From NCBI GenBank assembly GCA_013151785.1, contig JAADHP010000294.1, positions 1 through 8,880 on the forward strand: a stretch of DNA of 8,880 nt, given 5' to 3'. Position 1 is the first letter of the stretch, and the number at the start of each line of letters is the position of its first letter. A program made the position numbers and the translations under genes. A model generated the notes under the pieces. The model worked only from the letters and a program-made list of their open reading frames with translations. It did no database searches and was not told where the DNA came from. Origin of the DNA: Nitrospirota bacterium. Its GTDB lineage: Bacteria; Nitrospirota; Thermodesulfovibrionia; Thermodesulfovibrionales; JdFR-85. This document shows, one piece after another, positions 1-6,015 of this stretch.

Positions 1-1076
1 TAGATTATATCCCCTTTCTTCTTTTCAAGGGTTCTCAGCTCATTGAATACAGCGGTAATGTCACCGGTTCTTTCTTTTAATGTCTTTATCTTCCTTTCAT
101 AGGAGAGAATATCTCTTCCAGTATTAAATGTAAGAAGTAATACAACAAGGATTATGAGTGTAAAAAAAGGTATTGTAAGATCAAGATATTTTTTTATACC
201 CCTGTACAGGGCATAGGAAGGGGAAAGAAAATTACCAATCTTTGGTCTGAACTGGGCTGACAATGGCAGTGTTAACATATTTCTGATGTCTTCCTGTTCT
301 GCATAATCCTCATCAGCCTTTGTTTTGTAATGCTCTGTTTTTGGAAACTCTACGTCTTTTAATAACAGAGTGGCTACTGGTATCAACGGGAACAGGTTGC
401 TTGTAATTTTCTGCTTGCCAACCACAAATAGTAATTCCGGCTCAAGCCTCAAGTTCTGCCTGCAATAATTAACGGTCATATTTATATTCTGGATATCAAA
501 ATCATCAATCTCTCTGGAAATACCCGAAATCTTTCTCACCATATGAATACTGTTTTCATAAATGAAAAACAATATCCTGTTTTGCTCCTGGATAAAAAGA
601 ACAAGTGCAGGGATGTCAATTGCAGGCAATATATTGAAAACCGACAGGATATCAGGCTGAAACTGGGGAACATCCTTCCCGTTTTGTACGAAATCATAAA
701 GCAGTTCATCAACCTTTTCCACTGGCAATGCAGTTACAAGAATATCCTTTGTCTTTGCCTCTCCACTGTCTTTTTTGCTTATGACATTGTATCTAACAAT
801 GAAATCTTCTACATCGGGGTATCTTCTCTTTAGTTCTCTTTTTATAAACTCAAGCAGACTCTTACCCCTCAGTGGTGGTACAGTAATGACCTCATTAATA
901 GTTTCAGCAAAGGAACCCGTTACATAAAAACGTTTTGCCCTGTCTGTTTTCAGAAACTCTTTTAAGGAAACCCTGTCCAGAACCAGAAAATCATCTATCC
1001 AGATCTTCCCTCCCCTTTTTTCTGTAAAAACCACTTTAACTTTTTCATTTTCAAAAGAAATAGATACTTTCTTCAT
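1..1076 (-). CDS. PilM/GspL-like protein with PilN-like membrane segment (3' end missing)
   Basis: Starts with ATG at 1076 and stays open for 358 codons to the left edge, so the C-terminus is missing. Residues 1 to about 290 look like the actin-like fold of PilM/GspL, the cytoplasmic platform protein of type IV pilus and type II secretion machines. The block VPPLRGKSLLEFIKRELKRR matches the region after the first strands in PilM, where subdomain 1 swaps into a helix pair. Later come a strand-rich block (ILPAIDIPALVLFIQEQNRI, near 151-170) and the pattern NMTVNYCRQNL. The usual DIGxxxT phosphate-binding motif is not seen, so ATP binding is doubtful. A single transmembrane segment follows at about 300-317 (LTIPFFTLIILVVLLLTF), then a charged helix (RDILSYERKIKTLKERTGDI) as in PilN. 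This suggests a PilM-PilN fusion or a GspL-type protein. It has no Shine-Dalgarno site and lies 46 bp from divergent mlaE. Fold assignment is fairly sure; the exact machine is not known. Confidence 0.7.
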   Translation of the reverse strand, partial: MKKVSISFENEKVKVVFTEKRGGKIWIDDFLVLDRVSLKEFLKTDRAKRFYVTGSFAETINEVITVPPLRGKSLLEFIKRELKRRYPDVEDFIVRYNVISKKDSGEAKTKDILVTALPVEKVDELLYDFVQNGKDVPQFQPDILSVFNILPAIDIPALVLFIQEQNRILFFIYENSIHMVRKISGISREIDDFDIQNINMTVNYCRQNLRLEPELLFVVGKQKITSNLFPLIPVATLLLKDVEFPKTEHYKTKADEDYAEQEDIRNMLTLPLSAQFRPKIGNFLSPSYALYRGIKKYLDLTIPFFTLIILVVLLLTFNTGRDILSYERKIKTLKERTGDITAVFNELRTLEKKKGDII

Positions 1077-1081
1077 GAAAT

Positions 1082-1090
1082 AATATAACA
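1082..1090 (-). promoter_or_regulatory. Extended -10 promoter of the pilM-like gene
   Basis: On the minus strand the sequence reads TGTTATATT, then atttc, then the ATG at 1076. This fits an extended -10 box (TGn plus TATATT) with transcription starting at or next to the start codon. No -35 box or Shine-Dalgarno site is visible. It lies within the upstream region of the divergent mlaE promoter. Confidence 0.45.
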
Positions 1091-1106
1091 AAGAAGAATG
1101 AAAATT

Positions 1107-1115
1107 TGCTATAAT
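1107..1115 (+). promoter_or_regulatory. Extended -10 promoter of mlaE
   Basis: TGCTATAAT is a perfect extended -10 element (TGn plus TATAAT). It is followed by seven bases (tttaatc) and then the GTG start codon at 1123, so the predicted transcription start falls on or one base before the start codon. There is no Shine-Dalgarno sequence between the box and the GTG. Confidence 0.55.
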
Positions 1116-1122
1116 TTTAATC

Positions 1123-1893
1123 GTGAATCCCTTTGCCAGAATAGGAGAGCTACTCATCTCTTTCACAAAAGAGATGGGCAGCATACTTTTACTTCTCTGT
1201 AAAGTACTGAAACAGATCCCCCTTCCACCCTATGAGATAAAAAATATCATCAAACAGATGCAGGAGATAGGGGTACGCTCTCTACCTGTGGTATTTATTA
1301 CAGCTGTCTTTACAGGAATGGTTCTCGCGCTGCAAACATACACAGGATTTAAGAGATTCGGTGCAGAAAGTGTGGTTGCTACTGTTGTAGCCATGTCCAT
1401 GACAAGGGAATTAGGACCTGTTCTGACCGCCCTCATAGTTGCGGGAAGGGCCGGAGCAGCCATGGCTGCAGAGCTTGGTACAATGCGTGTGACAGAACAG
1501 ATTGATGCACTTGAAACCCTGGCAACCAATCCTGTGAAATATCTCATAGTACCACGTTTTCTCTCGGGTTGTATAATGCTACCATCCCTTGCCCTTGTAA
1601 CGGATATTATAGGTATACTTGGCGGTTACATAATCACCGTGGGACTTTTTGGAACCAGTTCTGTCTCCTACTGGAAGAGAACCTGGAACTACCTTGAGAT
1701 GGAAGACATATACAATGGTCTTATAAAGGCAGCCTTTTTTGGTGCCTCCATTGCCCTGATAAGCTGCTATAAGGGATTTTATACCGAAGGCGGTGCTGAA
1801 GGTGTGGGAAAGGCAACAACAGGTGCAGTGGTGCTATCTTCCATGACCATACTTGTTTCAGACTATTTCCTCTCAGCCTGGCTATTCAGATAA
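1123..1893 (+). CDS. mlaE: MlaE-family lipid ABC transporter permease
   Basis: A 256-residue inner-membrane permease of the MlaE/YrbE family, which with the ATPase MlaF and the substrate-binding MlaD moves phospholipids between inner and outer membranes. The family core is intact: RELGPVLTALIVAGRAGAAM at 95-114, then AELGTMRVTEQIDALE at 116-131, and the C-terminal GGAEGVGKATTGAVVLSS at 223-240. An N-terminal interfacial helix (about 4-30) precedes roughly five membrane segments. Length is normal for the family (about 260). The GTG at 1123 is preferred over the ATG at 1174 because it keeps the usual N-terminal helix and sits seven bases after a TATAAT box; neither codon has a Shine-Dalgarno site. 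Unusually, no mlaF or mlaD follows: the next 540 bp carry no gene, and the gene beyond is unrelated and on the other strand. It must work with partners encoded elsewhere, if functional. Confidence 0.93.
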   Translation: MNPFARIGELLISFTKEMGSILLLLCKVLKQIPLPPYEIKNIIKQMQEIGVRSLPVVFITAVFTGMVLALQTYTGFKRFGAESVVATVVAMSMTRELGPVLTALIVAGRAGAAMAAELGTMRVTEQIDALETLATNPVKYLIVPRFLSGCIMLPSLALVTDIIGILGGYIITVGLFGTSSVSYWKRTWNYLEMEDIYNGLIKAAFFGASIALISCYKGFYTEGGAEGVGKATTGAVVLSSMTILVSDYFLSAWLFR

Positions 1894-2078
1894 GTCTCAT
1901 TATATCATGACACACACCTGTCCAATATAAAATAATAACAAGGCAGAGTACCTCATAAAAATAATGCAATCCACAGGATTACTCCCTGTACCAATCTGTA
2001 TTCAATGGCAGGCAAGGTCAGGTGCAGATGCTGCTTTGCAGAGGTGAAGAGGTGGTGAAGAAGACCCATGTAGCAATA

Positions 2079-2116
2079 CTCAAGTGCGTACAGGGTGGAT
2101 TCCCTGACCACTTGAG
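2079..2116. repeat. Two-part imperfect hairpin
   Basis: The arms CTCAAGTG (2079-2086) and CACTTGAG (2109-2116) are perfect 8-base complements. Inside them CAGGG (2091-2095) and CCCTG (2102-2106) form a second stem with a six-base loop, separated by an asymmetric internal loop (cgta against ac). No T-run follows, so it is not a typical terminator. It may be a structured RNA or a repeat remnant. Confidence 0.5.
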
Positions 2117-2136
2117 CCCGATTTATTCCTGTTCTA

Positions 2137-2162
2137 ACCCTGATTCAGTATTGATTCAGGGT
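2137..2162. repeat. REP-like stem-loop 1
   Basis: ACCCTGATTCA (2137-2147) pairs with TGATTCAGGGT (2152-2162) with one mismatch in eleven positions and a four-base loop. The stem end ACCCTGA/TCAGGGT is shared with the stem-loop at 2180-2200, suggesting the same repeat family. Confidence 0.55.
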
Positions 2163-2175
2163 ATATTTTCTTAAC

Positions 2176-2204
2176 TGTCACCCTGAATTTATTTCAGGGT
2201 CTCA
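2176..2204 (+). repeat. REP-like stem-loop 2
   Basis: TGTC, then arm ACCCTGAA (2180-2187), loop TTTAT, arm TTCAGGGT (2193-2200), then CTCA. The 8-base arms are perfect complements. The flanks TGTC and CTCA match those of the element at 2230-2259 when that one is read on the opposite strand, so the two form an inverted pair. Confidence 0.65.
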
Positions 2205-2229
2205 TTCCTGTTCATTCTGACTATAAAAA

Positions 2230-2259
2230 CGAGATGCTGAAACATGGTTCAGCATGACA
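2230..2259 (-). repeat. REP-like stem-loop 3, inverted copy
   Basis: On the minus strand: TGTC, arm ATGCTGAA, loop CCATGT, arm TTCAGCAT, CTCG. It has the same layout as the element at 2176-2204. Two adjacent base pairs in the stem differ between copies and both changes are compensated on the other arm, so pairing is kept while sequence diverges. Confidence 0.65.
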
Positions 2260-2330
2260 ACATCCACCCATCTACCTATTCACTCATCCACTCATCTCCT
2301 GCTTACTGTGGACAAAGGTGTTGGCATAAT

Positions 2331-2375
2331 TTCAAACCATTTGAGCCGTTCAAATAGTTCAAACCGTTTAAACCG
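2331..2375. repeat. Degenerate 9-bp tandem repeat, five units
   Basis: Five consecutive 9-base units: ttcaaacca, tttgagccg, ttcaaatag, ttcaaaccg, tttaaaccg. The consensus is TTCAAACCG with one to three changes per unit. A T-rich tract follows. Unit length is a multiple of three, but no gene uses it. Confidence 0.7.
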
Positions 2376-2385
2376 TTTTTTCTTC

Positions 2386-2407
2386 GGCACCCTGCCTTTC
2401 TTTTTTC
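2386..2407 (+). terminator. Possible weak terminator for plus-strand transcripts
   Basis: GGCA and TGCC pair across a three-base loop (ccc) and are followed by TTTCTTTTTTC. The stem is only four pairs, so this is weak. It lies nearly 500 bp downstream of mlaE and would stop read-through before the convergent ZIP gene. Confidence 0.22.
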
Positions 2408-2434
2408 TTGCTAAATCTTTTTGGACGGCAATGA

Positions 2435-3205
2435 TCATGACAGTGATACATCGAGTATCATCATTACCATAAAGCCGATCATTACACCAAAGGTTGCCTC
2501 TTTCTCAAATCCCTTCCGATGTGACTCGGGAATTATTTCGTCACTTACCACATAGAGCATGGCACCTGCTGCAAAGGCCAGTCCCCATGGAAGTATGGGC
2601 TGCGAAACTGAAACAATGCCTATACCTAAAAGCCCTCCCACAGGCTCCACAAGACCTGTAAACAGGGCAATAATCAGTGCCCTTAATGGCGAGTACTTCT
2701 CTGTAACCAGTGCAAGGGCAACCACAAGACCCTCGGGCATATTCTGCAAGCCTATTCCTATGGCAAGGGTTATGCCGTTCCTTACATCTCCTCCACCAAA
2801 CCCAACACCAACCGATAGCCCTTCGGGAAAGTTATGAAGTGTAATGGCAATCACGAATAACCATATACGCTTTAATCTTTTTGCATCGGCACCTTCGGGA
2901 CCCTTAATGAAATGCTCATGAGGGGAATACCTGTCACTGAGATATAAAAAGATAGCCCCCAGCATCATTCCCCCGGCTACAATAAATGCAGCCTTTATTC
3001 CATTACCGGCATGTTCTATTGCAGGTAATATAAGAGAGAAGGATGTTGCAGCAAGCATAACACCTGCACCAAAGCCCATCATTATATCCTGAAGCCTCTG
3101 TGAGATATTCCTGAAGAATAATACAGGCAGGGCACCTACACCTGTAGCAAGACCTGCAAGGAAACTTGCAGTGAAGCCGATGAAAATCAAGGAATTGTCA
3201 TTCAT
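2435..3205 (-). CDS. ZIP-family metal transporter (GufA/ZupT type)
   Basis: A 256-residue inner-membrane transporter of the ZIP family, which imports divalent metals such as zinc, iron or manganese. The binuclear metal site is visible: HNFPEG at 124-129 in membrane helix 4 and QNMPEG at 154-159 in helix 5. The second motif has Q-N where ZupT often has H-N, which is the GufA-type pattern. Further family marks are EPVGG at 187-191 and DEIIPESHR at 222-230. About eight membrane segments are expected. The loop between helices 3 and 4 has a short histidine-containing stretch (SPHEHF, 94-99) rather than a long His tract. The gene stands alone, tail to tail with mlaE. The ATG at 3205 has no Shine-Dalgarno site but lies seven bases after an extended -10 box. 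The metal cannot be told from sequence, and no clear Zur, Fur or MntR operator is recognised. Confidence 0.92.
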   Translation of the reverse strand: MNDNSLIFIGFTASFLAGLATGVGALPVLFFRNISQRLQDIMMGFGAGVMLAATSFSLILPAIEHAGNGIKAAFIVAGGMMLGAIFLYLSDRYSPHEHFIKGPEGADAKRLKRIWLFVIAITLHNFPEGLSVGVGFGGGDVRNGITLAIGIGLQNMPEGLVVALALVTEKYSPLRALIIALFTGLVEPVGGLLGIGIVSVSQPILPWGLAFAAGAMLYVVSDEIIPESHRKGFEKEATFGVMIGFMVMMILDVSLS

Positions 3206-3212
3206 AGATTAT

Positions 3213-3221
3213 ATTATATCA
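3213..3221 (-). promoter_or_regulatory. Extended -10 promoter of the ZIP gene
   Basis: On the minus strand TGATATAAT is followed by ataatct and the ATG at 3205. A second TATAAT overlaps the first by one base (TATAATATAAT). The TGn extension favours the upstream box, which would start transcription at the start codon. No good -35 box is found 16-18 bp upstream. Confidence 0.5.
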
Positions 3222-3345
3222 GTAGTGTCAGGTAAAAAATACGACAAGAACGTATATAGGATGGGATTATTAATTTGAGAAGACAGCGGTGAGACTCCCT
3301 GACCAAAGGTAAAGGCATTCTGGCAGTTTTCGCAAATCTGTTTTA

Positions 3346-3909
3346 TTACCGGCATGCCTGAGGCATTGAAAGCCTCTTTGCCCACCAGACTTTAATCTTA
3401 TCCGCATCAGCCCTTCCCATGCTTTCAACCTCCTTTACAAATTTTTCCCATACAGGCACAGCCACAACACACCATCTCTTCAGTTCTGCCTGCGGGTCAA
3501 ACCCTTCCGGTCTCAGATCTCTGTATTCAGGCTCTCCCCTGAGGTCCTTCCAGTTCTTGAGCGCAGCAAGCCCGGATAAAGCAAGATATACACGCAGGTC
3601 ATGCTCAGCAGGTGTAATAGCCATTGCTTCTTTTATTCCGTTAATGGAAGCATTCAGTAGATTCACTATTTTTTCATACCCATAATCCCTTTTGGTCATG
3701 TGCATGTATGCCTGATCATTCATTATAAGACCCTTAAGCGCCGCTATAATGGCTCTGTCCCTTGGGAAGAGGCTGTCTCCATGTTTTTCAGTAACCAGGC
3801 TAACCGTTTTCATTGCATCAGCGTATCTCTTCAGACGCCACTCGGCAAGTGCCTTGAGTGTATAGGCAGTTCCAATGAGCCTGTCCTGTACAAGTGCATC
3901 CTTTCTGTC
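3346..3909 (-). CDS. C-terminal part of a frameshifted TPR-like lipoprotein
   Basis: This frame is open from 3909 down to the TAA at 3346. The only ATG, at 3813, lies in the middle of continuous coding sequence and has no ribosome binding site. Upstream of it the same frame encodes DALVQDRLIGTAYTLKALAE and WRLKRYADAM, a helical TPR-like pattern that continues the protein encoded in the neighbouring frame at 3831-4145. Adding one A within the AAA of GAAAGG (plus-strand 3902-3904) joins the two into a protein of about 266 residues. The remaining sequence is helical, with a C-terminal aromatic and basic block (VWWAKR). It is the last gene of the long minus-strand run. Whether the shift is a real mutation or a sequence error cannot be settled here. 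The exact function is unknown. Confidence 0.6.
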   Translation of the reverse strand, partial: DRKDALVQDRLIGTAYTLKALAEWRLKRYADAMKTVSLVTEKHGDSLFPRDRAIIAALKGLIMNDQAYMHMTKRDYGYEKIVNLLNASINGIKEAMAITPAEHDLRVYLALSGLAALKNWKDLRGEPEYRDLRPEGFDPQAELKRWCVVAVPVWEKFVKEVESMGRADADKIKVWWAKRLSMPQACR

Positions 3910-4145
3910 TCAAGAAGATTGTTAAGTGTCTTCAGTGTGAGCAGATAGGATGCATCCGCCTGTCCCTTTATGATTAATGTGTCAGAACGGAAAGGGTTCA
4001 TCCTGATCTGATTTTCAAGAGATGCTGCCTGGTTGAACTCCTTCTGCGCCTCCCTTAGTTCCTTGATGTGCGAAACACATCCTGCGGAGAAGACAAAGAC
4101 CATACTGATAATGAAAAACAGCCTGCTTATTTTAAATCCTTGCAT
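3831..4145 (-). CDS. N-terminal part of a frameshifted lipoprotein
   Basis: Starts with ATG at 4145, seven bases after AAAGGAG, and the TAA of the upstream gene overlaps that site (TAAAGGAG), so translation is probably coupled. The N-terminus is a lipoprotein signal peptide: MQGFKISR, a hydrophobic core, then the lipobox FSAGC with the lipidated cysteine at residue 23. Mature residues 24-81 are helical (HIKELREAQKEFNQAASLEN, later TLKTLNNLLETE). After residue 81 the frame leaves the natural protein and reads 23 residues of unlike sequence (from RMHLYRTG) to a stop at 3831. The natural continuation is one frame over. After cysteine the next residue is valine, with no Asp at +2, which in the Escherichia coli rule would favour outer-membrane sorting; that rule may not hold here. 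Confidence 0.65.
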   Translation of the reverse strand: MQGFKISRLFFIISMVFVFSAGCVSHIKELREAQKEFNQAASLENQIRMNPFRSDTLIIKGQADASYLLTLKTLNNLLETERMHLYRTGSLELPIHSRHLPSGV

Positions 4146-4157
4146 CTTTCAGCTCCT

Positions 4158-5936
4158 TTAAAGGTTTCTTTCTATTTCTGAAACAATTGATTCCAAAGAC
4201 CAGGCCTTCTTTGAATTTATCCTGTCAATGGCATCAAGCAGTATGGATCTTATCCTTTCAATCTTATCCTCATCAACACCTCTTTCTGAAACCGTCCTGA
4301 GGATAGTTGAAACAAGGATACCTAAAACCTCTTTTCTTGCAAGCACCCATTTTGCATCACCTGAGGTAGCTGAAAATACGGTATCAATTATCGTATCAAG
4401 AATGAAACCCAATGCCTCCTTCTTCTGACCATTAAACTCCAGTTCTGCAATCAATTCATGCCTTAAGGCCACTGCACTGATTGCTGATCTGAAAATCTCC
4501 CTGAACAGCAGGGAACTCAGCCTGCTGCCTGGAACCCTGGACAGCGAGGTAAGGAGGGAATCAACAAATCTGCCAAGAGTGGTATCTTCTTCAGCGGCCC
4601 TCTTCACAAGCCAGTCCGGATTCTCCACAACCTCATCAAGTACAACCTCCATAATCTCCAGCAGGTCAGACTTTGCAAGGGAAGGTAACCTTCTGTCATC
4701 GCCTTCCTTCAGGGCAGACAGCCGTGAAAGAAGCTCTTTTGATGCTATTATCAGAAGATGCTTTGATGGGTCATTCCTATACTCCTCAGGCCAAATGAGT
4801 TCCATATTCTGTGCAGTTTTCTCCAGGATTAGACTCATTATCTCAGGAAGCAGGTCTGGACCTATAATTTCCGTGTCTCTGCCAAGTTCCTTTATTATCT
4901 GTGTAAGTATTCTCTGTAGCCCTCTGTGATCAACCCCCATGAGGTCAGGATGTTCTGAAAGGGTTATCAATGCAGTTTTCAGGAGTCTGTCAAGAGCCTT
5001 CCTGCTGAATAGACGTTTAATCTCAATTTCATCTTCATCAATGATAATATCAAGCATGGTACTTCCCAGGGCTGTAACCATTGCCTGTTGAGAGGGATCC
5101 TTTACACCAAGATATGTAGCAGGATTTGATAGCACAACATCAGAAGCTGCCGTGATAGTGCTTTTCAGAACAACCTGTCCCCACTCAAGAAGGTTCTCTT
5201 CCAGAGAAAGGTCTGTATCTGCAAGACCTTCGGTCCTTTCCTTAAGGTCACCTATAATACCTCTTGATACTGATTCAATAAGAAGTCTGGCTTTATCATC
5301 ACCACTGAGAAGTGCACTATTCTCCTCAATAGTTTCAAGAGAGGCAATAAATAGACCCTTTATAAGCCTGTCAAGCCGTTCGGTTTTAAAATCAAGCCCG
5401 TCCAAACTATTTAAGAATCCCTTTAATGCCTTACCTGTGGAAGTATTTTCGTCAACTATCGAAGGATTCCCGGAGAAATAGTCAATTCCTATCTCTATCA
5501 GAGTGCCCATTATCCTCTGAGTCGCTGAAGGATAGGGAGTTTCTCCCCTTGCCCATTGCCTGACCGTTACAAGGGTATTAATTGCCTCCTTGGTAAGCCC
5601 GGAGCCTTCCGGGTTAACACGTCCTGCATCAATATCATCAATCAGTTTGAACTCAAGATAGGAGTTGATAAGATAATCCTTTTCATCAGAAGTGATATCT
5701 CCAGAAAGTGCCTTTTTGAATGTATCTTCAAGAACAGAATTGTTCTGAAGATGCTTCTTGCCTGAACCCAGAAAGTAGTCTGTTGCTGCTGTAATGTTGA
5801 TCTCTGGATTAAAATCAGGAAGGGGCAGTGTAAGTTCCCTGCTTATAGTTGACTCAAGATATGCCTGCCTTGCCTGCTGTGACAGTTTAAGCCCTGCCCT
5901 GATACCTAAGACAACAAGGTCTGCCATTGCATACAT
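4158..5936 (-). CDS. Large all-helical repeat protein of unknown function
   Basis: A 592-residue protein that I do not recognise. It has no signal peptide or convincing membrane segment, and almost no glycine- or strand-rich parts, so it should be a soluble, all-helical, acidic protein. From about residue 185 it appears to repeat a unit of two amphipathic helices around a short turn that usually has N/H, P or an acidic residue and then Leu/Met. The turns are near 203-210 (IEENSALL), 269-276 (LSNPATYL), 326-333 (LSEHPDLM), 375-382, 437-444 (VENPDWLV) and 490-497, with spacing of about 50-65 residues. This resembles an alpha-solenoid scaffold. The N-terminal region (about 10-40, ending ELTLPLPDF) looks like a separate conserved segment. 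ATG at 5936 is chosen over ATG at 5927 because GGAGGAGGA ends four bases before it. A 79-base gap separates it from the membrane protein gene upstream, and 12 bases from the lipoprotein gene. Confidence 0.85.
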   Translation of the reverse strand: MYAMADLVVLGIRAGLKLSQQARQAYLESTISRELTLPLPDFNPEINITAATDYFLGSGKKHLQNNSVLEDTFKKALSGDITSDEKDYLINSYLEFKLIDDIDAGRVNPEGSGLTKEAINTLVTVRQWARGETPYPSATQRIMGTLIEIGIDYFSGNPSIVDENTSTGKALKGFLNSLDGLDFKTERLDRLIKGLFIASLETIEENSALLSGDDKARLLIESVSRGIIGDLKERTEGLADTDLSLEENLLEWGQVVLKSTITAASDVVLSNPATYLGVKDPSQQAMVTALGSTMLDIIIDEDEIEIKRLFSRKALDRLLKTALITLSEHPDLMGVDHRGLQRILTQIIKELGRDTEIIGPDLLPEIMSLILEKTAQNMELIWPEEYRNDPSKHLLIIASKELLSRLSALKEGDDRRLPSLAKSDLLEIMEVVLDEVVENPDWLVKRAAEEDTTLGRFVDSLLTSLSRVPGSRLSSLLFREIFRSAISAVALRHELIAELEFNGQKKEALGFILDTIIDTVFSATSGDAKWVLARKEVLGILVSTILRTVSERGVDEDKIERIRSILLDAIDRINSKKAWSLESIVSEIERNL

Positions 5937-6015
5937 TTAATCCTCCTCCAGGCTACTTTGGTCCCAAATCCAGTCCACTACTTTCAGCTATTCTTTGTTA
6001 TTCTTACAGCTGGAT

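Larger units (their letters stand above)
1894..2434. other. Gene-free, repeat-rich intergenic region
   Basis: About 540 bp between the convergent ends of mlaE and the ZIP gene. I find no convincing coding sequence; the longest plus-strand reading frame here (2254-2472) runs through tandem repeats and into the antisense of the ZIP gene. From left to right it holds a small GGTGAAGA duplication (2043-2050 and 2054-2061), a two-part hairpin (2079-2116), three short stem-loops (2137-2255), a stretch rich in cactcatc-like words (2260-2298) and a 9-bp tandem array (2331-2375). Nothing distinct is seen in 1894-2040. Confidence 0.7.

Noticed and set aside
543..833. Plus-strand open frame of 96 codons
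   Set aside because: It is antisense to the pilM-like gene, whose minus-strand frame is continuous and recognisable. No ribosome binding site and no protein-like composition.
2444..2460. Hairpin TGATAC/GTATCA at the end of the ZIP gene as a terminator
   Set aside because: It lies within the last codons, has only six pairs and is not followed by a T-run on the minus strand.
2254..2472. Plus-strand open frame of 72 codons in the intergenic region
   Set aside because: It translates a stem-loop, word repeats and the 9-bp array (STHLPIHSSTHLL and SNSSNRLNR) and then runs antisense into the ZIP gene. No Shine-Dalgarno site.
3206..3345. Terminator or small gene between the operon end and the ZIP gene
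   Set aside because: No stem with T-run is visible on the minus strand and no open frame of note. The operon may read through into the ZIP gene.
3831..3909. Programmed -1 frameshift in the lipoprotein gene
   Set aside because: The junction reads ACA GAA AGG with no slippery heptamer, and no strong downstream stem-loop is evident. A plain indel explains it better.
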